Notes: generated from the sequence alone by a model not told the origin. Shown: positions 1 through 7,952, counted from the stretch's first letter. The stretch is 14,549 nucleotides of DNA from DATLYH01 sp035575035 (GCA_035575035.1 DATLYH010000334.1:1-14549), one strand, 5' to 3'. Numbers and translations are program-made.

Positions 1-40
1 CCCCCCCGCCCTCCCGCCTCACCCTCAAGGGGTAGCGATC

Positions 41-2518
41 ATGTTGACTCGCTCTGTCTGGACCTGGATTGCCTTGCTGGCTGGTGTACCTGTTCTAGTG
101 GCCGCAGAGCCGCCGGCCGAGGCGCCGCCGCCAAAAGCGGAGCCCCCCCAAGCCCCTCTCCGGGCGCTGGAAGTCTTTCCTCCGGAAGTAAACCTGGATG
201 GCCCGCGCGATGAGCAGCGGCTGGCGGTGCTGGGCGAGTACGCCGACGGCCGGCGCTGGGACCTCAGTCGCGAGGCTGGTTTCACCACCGGCTCGCCCGA
301 TGTGGCCCGTGTCGAGGCCGGCGTCGTTCGTCCTGTGGGCGACGGCGAGACGGCCATCACCGTGCAAGCGGGCGGGCAGTCGGTCGTGGTCCCGGTGCGC
401 GTCCGTCGGGCGACGGCCGACCTGCCGGTCAGCTTCAGCCGCGAGGTGGTGCCGGTGCTGACCAAGGCCGGCTGCAACCAGGGCGCCTGCCACGGCTCGC
501 AGCACGGCCGCGGCGGCTTCAAGCTGAGCCTGCTCGGCTTTGACCCGACCTTCGATTACCCCCAGATCGTCCATAGCGCCGAAGGCCGGCGCGTGGTCGT
601 CTCCGATCCCGAACGAAGCATCTTCCTGCTCAAGCCGGCGCTGGTGATGGAGCACGGCGGCGGCGAGCGCTTCAAGCCCAATGGCCGGGAGTACAACCTC
701 CTTCGGCAGTGGCTGGAAGACGGAGCGCCGGCGCCCAGAGCGGACGACCCCACCGTGACGGCACTGGAGGTCTGGCCGGCGAAGCGGGTGCTGGTGCCCG
801 GTGAGCAGCAGCAGATCGTTGTCCGGGCCACCTGGAGCGATGGTCGGCGCGAGGATGTGACGGCCAACGCCCAGTTCGACTCGCTCAACGATGCCGTCGC
901 CTCGGTCAGTCCTGCCGGCCTGATCACCGCGAAAAACCGGGGCGAAACCCACATCATGGTCCGCTTCGGCGGCCAGGCCGCCGTCGCGCAGGTGACTCTG
1001 CCCTATGCCCGGCTCGATCCTTACCCCGAGGTGCCAACCCACAACTTCATTGACGAGAAACTGATTGCCAAGTGGAAGGACCTGGGCCTGACCCCGTCGC
1101 CAGAGTGCAGTGACGCGGAGTTCTTCCGCCGCATCCACCTGGACGCCATCGGCACCCTGCCGTCGCCGGAAGACATCCGGGCCTTCCTTGCCGACCCGAG
1201 CCCCGAGAAGCGCCGGCGGGCGATCGACCGTGTGCTTGACCGGCCGGAGTACGTCGATTTCTGGGCCTACAAGTGGGGCGACCTGCTCCGCATCAACCGC
1301 GACCTGATCCAGGACAAGGGGATGTGGAGTTTCCACAACTGGGTGCGGGCCTGCCTGCGCGACAACAAGCCGGTGGACGAGATGGTGCGCGACATCATCA
1401 CGGCGGAAGGGAGCACCTTCACCGAGGGCCCAGCCAACTACTACCGGATCGCGCGCGAGCCTGCCGACTGGGCCGAGACCACCGCTCAGCTCTTCCTCGG
1501 CGTGCGGGTCCAGTGCGCCAAGTGCCACCATCACCCGTTCGAGAAGTGGAGCCAGGACGATTACTATGGCCTGACCGCATTCTTCGTCCGGCTGGGGACC
1601 AAGAACAGTCAGGAGTTCGGCCTCTTTGGCCGGGAGACCGTCGTTTACCTGAGGCCGACCGGCGAGCAGACCCATCCGCGCAAGGGAGGCGTTGTCAAGC
1701 CGCGGCCGCTCGACGGGCCGGTGATGGACGACCCGTTCGACCGCCGCCGCAAGCTGGCCGAGTGGATCACTGCCAAGGACAACCCGTACTTCGCCCGCAA
1801 CATGGTCAACCGCTTCTGGGGCTACCTTATGGGCCGCGGCCTGGTGGAACCGCTCGACGACCTGCGGGCCACCAACCCGGCCAGCAACCCCGAATTGCTC
1901 GACGCCCTGGCCCGCGACTTTGTGGAACACAACTTCGACCTGAAGCACTTGCTGCGGACGATCATGAACTCGCGGGCCTACCAACTCAGCGCGGCCGCCA
2001 CCGACGGCAACCGGGCCGACACCGGCAACATCCACTACACGCGCTACACCGTCCGGCGGCTGACGGCGGAGCAGCTGGCCGACGCCATCGACTTCGCCAC
2101 CGGCACGCGCGAGAAGTACCAGGGACTGCCGCTGGGGACGCGGGCCATCCAGATGCCGGACACCAAGGTGCGCTCCTACCTGATGGATGTCTTTGGCCGG
2201 CCCGCCCGCCAGATCACCTGCGAATGTGAGCGGACCATGCAGCCGAACATCGCCCAGGCGCTGCATCTGCTTAACGGCGATTTCCTGAATCGCAAGATCG
2301 CCGCCGCCGACGGCCGGGTCGAGACGCTCCTGAAGGCTGGCAAGCCGCTGCCGGAGGTGATCGAGGAGCTTTACCTGGTGACATTGTCCCGGCCGCCATC
2401 CCCTGAGGAATTGGCAAAGGAACAGCAGTGGATCGCTCAGGCGCCTTCGGTCAAGGAGGGAGTGCAGGACCTGCTCTGGGTGTTGCTCAACCGTAGCGAG
2501 TTCCTGTTCAACCATTAA
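41..2518 (+). CDS. Secreted DUF1549/DUF1553 (PSCyt2/PSD1) cytochrome-like protein with two Big2 domains, 825 aa
   Basis: Seen: an N-terminal signal peptide (about residues 1-22, ending VLVAAEP); a Pro/Ala-rich linker; a bacterial Ig-like group 2 region (about 41-121); a cytochrome-like segment with C145-N-Q-G-A-C150-H151; a second Big2 region (about 238-320); a DUF1549/PSCyt2 region (about 335-515) containing C492-A-K-C495-H496-H-H-P; and a DUF1553/PSD1 region (about 565-820) with NRFWGYLMGRGLVEP. The ATG follows AAGGGG at a spacing of about 8 bases. Known: this architecture is abundant in planctomycetes, usually exported, and its biochemical role is not established. Inference: C492/C495/H496 could bind covalent heme c, while the first motif has four rather than two residues between the cysteines. 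It is the first of three co-directional genes for exported proteins. Confidence is high for the family and low for any reaction. Confidence 0.93.
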   Translation: MLTRSVWTWIALLAGVPVLVAAEPPAEAPPPKAEPPQAPLRALEVFPPEVNLDGPRDEQRLAVLGEYADGRRWDLSREAGFTTGSPDVARVEAGVVRPVGDGETAITVQAGGQSVVVPVRVRRATADLPVSFSREVVPVLTKAGCNQGACHGSQHGRGGFKLSLLGFDPTFDYPQIVHSAEGRRVVVSDPERSIFLLKPALVMEHGGGERFKPNGREYNLLRQWLEDGAPAPRADDPTVTALEVWPAKRVLVPGEQQQIVVRATWSDGRREDVTANAQFDSLNDAVASVSPAGLITAKNRGETHIMVRFGGQAAVAQVTLPYARLDPYPEVPTHNFIDEKLIAKWKDLGLTPSPECSDAEFFRRIHLDAIGTLPSPEDIRAFLADPSPEKRRRAIDRVLDRPEYVDFWAYKWGDLLRINRDLIQDKGMWSFHNWVRACLRDNKPVDEMVRDIITAEGSTFTEGPANYYRIAREPADWAETTAQLFLGVRVQCAKCHHHPFEKWSQDDYYGLTAFFVRLGTKNSQEFGLFGRETVVYLRPTGEQTHPRKGGVVKPRPLDGPVMDDPFDRRRKLAEWITAKDNPYFARNMVNRFWGYLMGRGLVEPLDDLRATNPASNPELLDALARDFVEHNFDLKHLLRTIMNSRAYQLSAAATDGNRADTGNIHYTRYTVRRLTAEQLADAIDFATGTREKYQGLPLGTRAIQMPDTKVRSYLMDVFGRPARQITCECERTMQPNIAQALHLLNGDFLNRKIAAADGRVETLLKAGKPLPEVIEELYLVTLSRPPSPEELAKEQQWIAQAPSVKEGVQDLLWVLLNRSEFLFNH

Positions 2519-2524
2519 GAACAG

Positions 2525-2673
2525 GAACCCCAGAGAGTACTGAGGGCACAGAGAAGCGTCAACCCGTGATCGAGAGAGCCATGACACTGAGAGATACAAG
2601 GACATCCAGGGTGACGAAGATTCTTCCTTACCTTTGTCTGGTCTTCTCGGTGCCCGCTGTTTCTTTGTGGTTC
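2525..2673. repeat. GA-rich inverted repeat, copy 1, reaching into the next signal peptide
   Basis: The left arm (2525-2556, beginning GAACCCCAGAGAG) matches the reverse complement of the right arm (2643-2673, beginning GAACCACAAAGAA) at 24 of 32 aligned positions by eye, including GGGCAC-x-GAGAAG. The left arm is non-coding, just after the first gene's stop. The right arm lies within the second gene and encodes residues 11-21 of its signal peptide. Imperfect GA-rich sequence also fills the spacer. A related element sits at the next gene junction. Confidence 0.7.
2598..2602 (+). promoter_or_regulatory. Shine-Dalgarno AAGGA that decides the start of the WD40/cytochrome gene
   Basis: AAGGA ends 8 bases before the GTG at 2611. 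The two earlier in-frame starts, GTG at 2566 and ATG at 2581, have only weak purine runs at poor spacing. Translation from 2611 also gives a compact signal peptide starting M-T-K. Confidence 0.5.
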
Positions 2674-4245
2674 ACTCCTTCTTCCGGTGCGGCCGAGCCG
2701 ACGTACTGGCAGGACATCCGCCCGGTGCTGCGCAAGCACTGCACCGTCTGCCACAGCGCGCGAAATGTGAACGAACTGGAGGTCTCCGGCGGACTGGCCC
2801 TCGACAGTTACGAGGCTGTCCTCAAGGGGACGAAGCAGCCGGTCCTCCATCCCGGCAAGAGCGCCGACAGTCCGATTATCCGGCTGCTGACGACAGCCGA
2901 CGCCGAGAAGCGGATGCCGCTCAACTCGCCGCCGTTGCCGGCCGAGACAATTGACCTCATCCGCCGCTGGATCGACGCCGGAGCCAAGGAAGGGCAACGG
3001 CCGGCCGACGACACCACGGCCATCGCCGCCCGCCCGGTGTCCCGGGGCCGGAAGCTGGACGTGATCCTGGCCACCGGTACGGTCCCGCCGCAGGGGGCAC
3101 TGGGTTCCGCCCAGCCGGCCAAGCTGGAGCTGGCGCTGAGGGTCGGCCCGCTGGCGCCGGTGACTGCAGTGGCGTTCAGCCCCGACGGCAAGCTGCTGGC
3201 CTCCGGCAGCTATGGCCGGGTGGTTGTCTGGGACCTGGCAGCGGCGCGGCCGGTCAAGGTATTGACCAACGTCCTCGGCGCCGTCAACGATGTCCGCTTT
3301 AGTCCGGATGGCCGCTTGCTGGCAGCGGCCGGCGGCCAGCCCTCGGCCAAGGGGGATCTGCGGCTTTACCAGGTGAGCGACTGGAAACTGTTGGCCGTGC
3401 TCGGCGACCACCTCGATGTCGTCTCCTGCGTCGCCTTCTCGCCCGACGGCAAGACGCTGGCCTCGGCCAGTTATGACAAGACGGTGCGGCTGTGGGACGT
3501 TGCCGGCCACAGACTGCTCCAGACGCTGACCGGCCATTCCGACTTCGTTTACGCGGTGGCGTTCAGTCCGGACGGCCAATGGCTCGTTTCGGCCAGCAAA
3601 GATCGCTCGGTCAAGATGGTGGAGACGGCCGGCGGCAAGGGGCGGTTCACCTTCAGCGGCATGAATCAAGACGTGCTGGCGGTGGCGGTCAGCCCGGACG
3701 GCAAGCAGGTGGTCTCGTCGGGCTTGGAGCCGGCCTTGTACTGGTGGGACGCGCAGACCGGTCAGCGGCTCCGGGTGCAGGGCGGCCACGGTGGGGCCGT
3801 GCATGAGATCAACTTCAGCAAGGACGGCAAACTGGTCGTCTCGGGCGGGGCCGACGGCACGGTGCGCCTCTGGGATGGGGCGACGGGGACGCCGCAGCGG
3901 ACGCTGACGGCCGGCTCCATCGTTTATGCAGTGGCGGTCAGCCCGGACGGCCGGCGGATGGCATCGGGCCATCTCGACGGCTTGGTGCGGTTGTGGGACA
4001 CGGCCAGCGGCCGGCAGCTGGCGCTGCTGCTGGCCCTGCCGCCGGAGGGCGAGAACGCCGACTGGCTCGCCTTGACGCCGGAGGGTTACACCGCCGGCAG
4101 TGACAGGCTGCTGTCACTCGGCCAGTGGCGCATGGCGGGCCAGACAGTCGCTGCCGACGCCGTATGGCAGGCGCTGCGCCGGCCCGAGGCGGTCGCCAAA
4201 GCCGTGCGCGGCGAGGCGCTTCCAGCGCCGGCGTTCGGCAAGTAG
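2611..4245 (+). CDS. Exported cytochrome c (PSCyt1-like) fused to a seven-bladed WD40 propeller, 544 aa
   Basis: Seen: a signal peptide (1-28, ending SSGAA); a PSCyt1-type domain with heme motif C44-T-V-C47-H48 and a downstream R-M102-P that could supply the second axial ligand; then seven WD40 repeats (about 172-465), each with an FSPDG-like turn and most with a WD-type ending (VVVWDL, VRLWDV, VRLWDG, VRLWDT). A C-terminal module follows (about 480-544) with WLALTPEGYTAG, a tail I have seen on other bacterial WD40 proteins. Known: PSCyt1-WD40 fusions are a planctomycete speciality with unknown partners. Inference: exported, heme-bearing, and binding protein or ligand through the propeller. 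The GTG at 2611 was chosen on SD placement; ATG 2581 and GTG 2566 would add 10 or 15 residues. The gene follows the DUF1549/DUF1553 gene by under 100 bases and shares its probable transcript. Its signal peptide is partly encoded by a repeat arm. Confidence 0.88.
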   Translation: MTKILPYLCLVFSVPAVSLWFTPSSGAAEPTYWQDIRPVLRKHCTVCHSARNVNELEVSGGLALDSYEAVLKGTKQPVLHPGKSADSPIIRLLTTADAEKRMPLNSPPLPAETIDLIRRWIDAGAKEGQRPADDTTAIAARPVSRGRKLDVILATGTVPPQGALGSAQPAKLELALRVGPLAPVTAVAFSPDGKLLASGSYGRVVVWDLAAARPVKVLTNVLGAVNDVRFSPDGRLLAAAGGQPSAKGDLRLYQVSDWKLLAVLGDHLDVVSCVAFSPDGKTLASASYDKTVRLWDVAGHRLLQTLTGHSDFVYAVAFSPDGQWLVSASKDRSVKMVETAGGKGRFTFSGMNQDVLAVAVSPDGKQVVSSGLEPALYWWDAQTGQRLRVQGGHGGAVHEINFSKDGKLVVSGGADGTVRLWDGATGTPQRTLTAGSIVYAVAVSPDGRRMASGHLDGLVRLWDTASGRQLALLLALPPEGENADWLALTPEGYTAGSDRLLSLGQWRMAGQTVAADAVWQALRRPEAVAKAVRGEALPAPAFGK

Positions 4246-4250
4246 GGAAC

Positions 4251-4384
4251 GGAACCATCGAGAACACCGAGAAAGCAGAAGAGAATAAACTCAGGAGATA
4301 GGCCGTGGCAGCAATTATCCTTCATCGCCTTCCTTCTCAGTTTCTCTCGGTGAGTCTTCTCTGTGTCTCGGTGTCTCTGTGGTT
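4251..4384. repeat. GA-rich inverted repeat, copy 2, reaching into the next signal peptide
   Basis: The left arm (from 4253, AACCATCGAGAACACCGAGA) matches the reverse complement of the right arm (4356-4384, beginning AACCACAGAGACACCGAGA) at 22 of 27 aligned positions by eye, with two single-base gaps. A further related unit is at 4337-4353 on the minus strand (CACCGAGAGAAAC). The right arm encodes residues 18-27 (LLCVSVSLWL) of the PPC protein. Short CACAGAGA-type repeats with spurious translations such as REHREHRE are familiar from many environmental genomes; this is a member of that general kind. Confidence 0.75.
4293..4297 (+). promoter_or_regulatory. Shine-Dalgarno AGGAG supporting the GTG start of the PPC-domain gene
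   Basis: AGGAG lies 7 bases before the GTG at 4305, an ideal spacing. It supports translation starting before the repeat-derived signal-peptide core, so the repeat arm is genuinely translated. Confidence 0.65.
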
Positions 4385-6356
4385 AGCCTCTCCGGCGCAG
4401 GCGCAGACATCGTATCCGATGATTACCCACACCGTCCCGACGGCGGTGCAGCGCGGTAAAACCGTCGATGTCGTCGTCAACGGGCAGATGAACTTCTTCG
4501 GTGTCTACAAGGTGCTCTTCGAGGGGGACGGCTTAACCGCCGAGGTCGTTCCCGGGCCGCAGCCGTCGGCCAATCCGCCGCAGAGGCCGCTGGTCCGTTC
4601 GGTCAACCTGAAGATCACCGCCGCTCCCGACGCTGCGCTCGGGGTCCGCGAGTTCCGCCTGGCCTCGTCCCTGGGCGTCTCCAGCATCGGCCAGCTTGTG
4701 GTTGTCGATGATCCGGTGGTGCAAGAGAAGGGGGACAACAACACGCCCGCCAAGGCAAACCCGATCCCGCTCCCTTGCACCGTCTGTGGCGCCATCGAGG
4801 CGGTAGAGGATGTCGATTACTTCAAGTTCCACGCCGAGGCCGGCCAGACCTTCACCTTCGAGGTGCTCGCTGCCCGGTTGCAGGACAAAATCCATGACCT
4901 GCAAAAGCATGCCGACCCACTGCTCAGCCTTTTCGATGCCGAGGGGCGCGAGCTGGCCGCCAACGACGACTTCTACTTTGCCGACCCGCTGCTTCGCTTC
5001 ACGGCCCCGAAGACGGGCAACTATTACCTCCAGGTCCGCGACGCCAAGTACGACGGCGACCCGCGCTGGACCTACGTCCTCCGGGCGACCAACCGTCCGT
5101 ATGTCTCCCACGTCTACCCGATGGCCGGCAACCCGGGGCAAATGATCGAGGTGGAGCCGGGGCTGCGGCAAGTGCAGCTTGACCTCGGCGGTGTCAAGAC
5201 CAACCCGACCGCCTTCCTGGTTAGCCCCTTGCCGCAGGTGCTGGAGCAGGAGCCAAACGACACGCCGGCGCAGGCCACGCGGGTGGCCGTCCCCTGCGGC
5301 ATCAACGGCCGCATCGGCGTCAAGCGCGATCTGGACCACTTCGTCTTCGCTGCCGTCAAGGGGAAACCGGTCCGCTTCGAGGTCAAGGCCCGGCGCTTCG
5401 GCACCGCTCTGCTTTCCGGTCTCGATTCGGTCCTGGACGTGCTCTCGCCCAAGGGCGAAGTCCTGGCCAGCAATGATGACACATTCGGCAAGGATGCGGC
5501 GCTGGTGTTCACGCCGCCGGCCGACGGCGATTATGTGCTGCGCATCCGCGACCTGAATAGCAAGGGGGGCGAAACCTTCGTCTACCATATCGAGGCCGAC
5601 TGGGCCCGCCCCGACTTCACGCTGCGCTGCGATCCCGACAAGGCGATGATCGGCCCAGGCTCCAGCACCGCCTGGTTCGTCCATGTCATCCGGAGCAATG
5701 GTTTCGACGGCCCGGTCAAGGTTGAGGTCAAGGGACTGCCGCAGGGAGTGACGGTCAACCCGCTGACCATCCCGCCGACGATGACCCAGGGCGTGCTGGT
5801 CCTGACCGCTGCCCCGGACGCCCCGCGCGACGCGGCCAACGTCGAGGTGATCGGCACGGCCGCCGTCAAGCTGCCCGACAGCAAGGAGGAGATCCTGGTG
5901 CGGACGGCGACGCCCAACGAGGAGATCTACCTGCCGGGCGGCGGCCGGGGCCGCTTCGATGTCAACCTCCAGACCGTGGCCGTCACCGAGCCGTCAGACA
6001 TCCTCAAGGTAGAAGTGACGCCCGCCGAGGTCCGACTAAAGCCCGGCCAGGAGGCGCGGCTCGACGTGACCATTCATCGGCGGCCGGATTATGACAAGGG
6101 GGTGTCACTGGACATCCTGTTGCGCCACCTGGGGGGTGTCTTTGGCAATCCGCTGCCACCAGGCGTGACCATCGTCGAGGAGAAGAGCAAGACCCTGCTC
6201 GGCAGCGGCAACACCGGCCATATCGTGCTCCGGGCCGACCCCAAGGCGGCGCCGATCGCGGATGTACCGATCTGCGTGCTGGCCCATGTGTCGATCAACT
6301 TCGTGGTCAAGGTCAGCTATGCCAGTCCCGCCATCCGGCTGACCGTTGAGCAATGA
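4305..6356 (+). CDS. Secreted protein with tandem pre-peptidase C-terminal (PPC) domains, 683 aa
   Basis: Seen: a signal peptide (1-33, ending ASPAQA); an Ig/TIG-like beta region (about 37-135); a first PPC-type domain (about 138-265) with DNNTPAKANP, D-V-D-Y-F and LAANDDFYFADPLL; a second PPC-type domain (about 312-432) with EPNDTPAQATR, D-L-D-H-F and LASNDDTFGKDAAL; then two further beta-rich segments (about 435-560 and 565-683). No protease or other catalytic domain is visible. C158, C161 and C331 sit near the starts of the two PPC domains and could form disulfides after export. Known: PPC domains usually flank secreted enzymes or mediate surface binding, and in planctomycetes long PPC proteins lie beside DUF1549/DUF1553 and WD40 genes. 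Inference: a structural or binding partner of the two preceding gene products. It is the last gene of the group, 59 bases after the WD40 gene and directly before a terminator. Confidence 0.88.
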   Translation: MAAIILHRLPSQFLSVSLLCVSVSLWLASPAQAQTSYPMITHTVPTAVQRGKTVDVVVNGQMNFFGVYKVLFEGDGLTAEVVPGPQPSANPPQRPLVRSVNLKITAAPDAALGVREFRLASSLGVSSIGQLVVVDDPVVQEKGDNNTPAKANPIPLPCTVCGAIEAVEDVDYFKFHAEAGQTFTFEVLAARLQDKIHDLQKHADPLLSLFDAEGRELAANDDFYFADPLLRFTAPKTGNYYLQVRDAKYDGDPRWTYVLRATNRPYVSHVYPMAGNPGQMIEVEPGLRQVQLDLGGVKTNPTAFLVSPLPQVLEQEPNDTPAQATRVAVPCGINGRIGVKRDLDHFVFAAVKGKPVRFEVKARRFGTALLSGLDSVLDVLSPKGEVLASNDDTFGKDAALVFTPPADGDYVLRIRDLNSKGGETFVYHIEADWARPDFTLRCDPDKAMIGPGSSTAWFVHVIRSNGFDGPVKVEVKGLPQGVTVNPLTIPPTMTQGVLVLTAAPDAPRDAANVEVIGTAAVKLPDSKEEILVRTATPNEEIYLPGGGRGRFDVNLQTVAVTEPSDILKVEVTPAEVRLKPGQEARLDVTIHRRPDYDKGVSLDILLRHLGGVFGNPLPPGVTIVEEKSKTLLGSGNTGHIVLRADPKAAPIADVPICVLAHVSINFVVKVSYASPAIRLTVEQ

Positions 6357-6373
6357 ACCACTGGTCTCCCAAA

Positions 6374-6413
6374 GGCCCGCCGCTTCCCCGGAGCAGCGGG
6401 CCCTTTTTGTTTT
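6374..6413 (+). terminator. Intrinsic (rho-independent) terminator of the three-gene plus-strand operon
   Basis: GGCCCGCCGCT (6374-6384) pairs with AGCAGCGGGCC (6392-6402) with one C-A mismatch around a 7-base loop, followed by CTTTTTGTTTTC. It lies 17 bases after the PPC-protein stop. It separates the exported-protein operon from the symporter gene, so the latter needs its own promoter. Confidence 0.88.
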
Positions 6414-6532
6414 CTCTCCGGGCAGAGGCAGCGGCTATCATGCGCAGGGCAGTTGGGTGGCCGGGGGCGTCGTTGCGCTCCGTCCCAGCCACCCCGGATG
6501 GCACAATGACCGGGACATCGGGAGTGTAACTG

Positions 6533-7936
6533 ATGACCGAGGCGCCGGCGCGGGGAATGTCGCTGCATACCAAGATCCTGCTCGGTCTGGTCCTGGGGGC
6601 GGGGTGCGGCATCGCGGCCAGCCTGCTCTTCCCATCCCCGCCGCCGCGGACCGAGGCGGTCGGCGTGCTGGCCGTCGCCCCCTCGGCCGGCTTCCCCGCC
6701 AACCTCCCCTGGGGCGCGCTGCGCCTTGCCGCCGAATCTCCCCCAACGCCGCTGCTGGAAATCGTCATGAAGTACGTAACGCGGCCGGTGGGCCAGGTCT
6801 TCCTCAACCTGCTCATCCTGACCGTGGTGCCGCTGGTCTTCGCCTCGCTGGCGGCGGGGGTGGCTCGGCTGGGCGACCTGCGCAGCCTGGGGCGGGTCGG
6901 GGTCCGGACCTTCGGCTACTTCATAATGACCATGACCATCGCCGTGGTCATCGGGCTGGCACTGGTTAACACCATCCGTCCGGGGGAAGGTCTGCCGGAG
7001 GACAAGCGCGAAAGGCTGCTGGCGACCTACGGCGGCGAGGCGCGGGAACGGACGGCCCGCGCTGGCGGATTCGGTATCGATACCTTCATCAATATCGTGC
7101 CGCGCAACCCGCTACGGGCCGCCGTCGAGGGAGACATGCTGGCGGTGATCTTCTTCGCCCTGCTCATCGGCGTCGGCCTGACGGTCATTGACCCGGAGCG
7201 AGCCCGTCTTCTTCTCCGAATCCTGGACGGTGTCAACGATCTGATGCTGGTGATCATCGGCCTGGCGATGCGGCTGGCGCCTTATGGCGTCTTCGCCCTC
7301 CTCTTCAACGTGACCGCGGTCTTTGGCTTCGACATCCTGCTGTCGCTCGGCTGGTTCGTCTTCACCGTCCTGCTGGGGCTAGCGATCCACTTCTTCGGCG
7401 TCTTCTCGTTGCTGGTGGCGGGGTTCTCCCGGCTGAACCCGCTGGTGTTCTTCCGCAAGGTGTGGACGGTCGTGGTCACCGCCTTCTCGACCAGCTCCAG
7501 CAACGCTACGCTTCCCACGTCGATCAAGGTAACGGAAGAAGAGCTGGGGGTGCCGCCGCAGATCGCCGGCTTCGTACTCCCTTTGGGCGCGACCTGCAAC
7601 ATGAACGGCACCGCCCTGTTCGAAGGGGTGGTGGTGCTCTTCCTGGCCCAGGTCTTTGGCCGCGACCTCGGCCTGGTCGAGCAGATGATCGTCATCGTCA
7701 TGGCGGTCCTGACCGCCATCGGCGCCGCGGGGGTACCGGGCGGCTCGATCCCGCTGTTGGCCATGGTGCTCCTGGCGGTCAACGTGCCGCCCGACGGGAT
7801 CGCCATCATCATCGGGGTCGATCGGCTGCTGGACATGTGCCGCACCACGTTGAACGTGGTCGGCGACATCACCTGCGCCACCTATGTGGCTCGCGCCGAG
7901 GGATTTGAATTGCAAGCACAGTTGACGAAGGAATGA
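6533..7936 (+). CDS. Dicarboxylate/amino-acid:cation symporter (DAACS/SLC1 family), 467 aa
   Basis: Function from family: an elevator-type inner-membrane importer of C4-dicarboxylates or acidic/neutral amino acids driven by Na+ or H+. Seen, using the archaeal GltPh pattern: about eight hydrophobic spans; the serine-rich hairpin 1 (FSTSSSNATLPTS, about 318-330); the TM7 signature N356-M-N-G-T360 where most relatives have NMDGT; hairpin 2 GVPGGSIP (400-407); and the TM8 substrate motif D430-R-L-L-D434-M-C-R437-T-T-L-N441-V-V-G-D445, matching GltPh D390, D394, R397, N401 and D405. R437 favours a substrate with a side-chain carboxylate, but the exact substrate cannot be read. There are extended polar loops at about 33-75 and 150-195. 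The ATG follows GGGAG at 8 bases. It stands alone after the terminator and converges with the minus-strand operon 16 bases downstream. Confidence 0.93.
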   Translation: MTEAPARGMSLHTKILLGLVLGAGCGIAASLLFPSPPPRTEAVGVLAVAPSAGFPANLPWGALRLAAESPPTPLLEIVMKYVTRPVGQVFLNLLILTVVPLVFASLAAGVARLGDLRSLGRVGVRTFGYFIMTMTIAVVIGLALVNTIRPGEGLPEDKRERLLATYGGEARERTARAGGFGIDTFINIVPRNPLRAAVEGDMLAVIFFALLIGVGLTVIDPERARLLLRILDGVNDLMLVIIGLAMRLAPYGVFALLFNVTAVFGFDILLSLGWFVFTVLLGLAIHFFGVFSLLVAGFSRLNPLVFFRKVWTVVVTAFSTSSSNATLPTSIKVTEEELGVPPQIAGFVLPLGATCNMNGTALFEGVVVLFLAQVFGRDLGLVEQMIVIVMAVLTAIGAAGVPGGSIPLLAMVLLAVNVPPDGIAIIIGVDRLLDMCRTTLNVVGDITCATYVARAEGFELQAQLTKE

Positions 7937-7952
7937 CGGCCGCGACACTGCC

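Noticed and set aside
95..2605. Very long minus-strand reading frame (836 codons) opposite the DUF1549/DUF1553 gene
   Set aside because: It mirrors a gene with clear domains and signal peptide; GC-rich third positions suppress stops on the opposite strand, and its translation lacks recognisable domains.
2515..3972. Minus-strand frame of 485 codons opposite the WD40 gene
   Set aside because: Its apparent repeats (AVGAER, LAVGREG-like) are the antisense of the WD40 repeats, not an independent repeat protein.
4100..4288. Plus-strand frame ending in REHRESRRE
   Set aside because: This is the typical spurious translation of CACCGAGA-type repeats, out of frame with the end of the WD40 gene.
6499..6515. 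TGGCAC resembling a sigma-54 -24 element upstream of the symporter gene
   Set aside because: The required GC-containing -12 element at the right spacing is not present.
6440..6529. Possible 29-codon leader peptide ending three bases before the symporter ATG
   Set aside because: ATG at 6440 has only a distant AGAGG, and the peptide has no recognisable features; open by chance in GC-rich DNA is likely.
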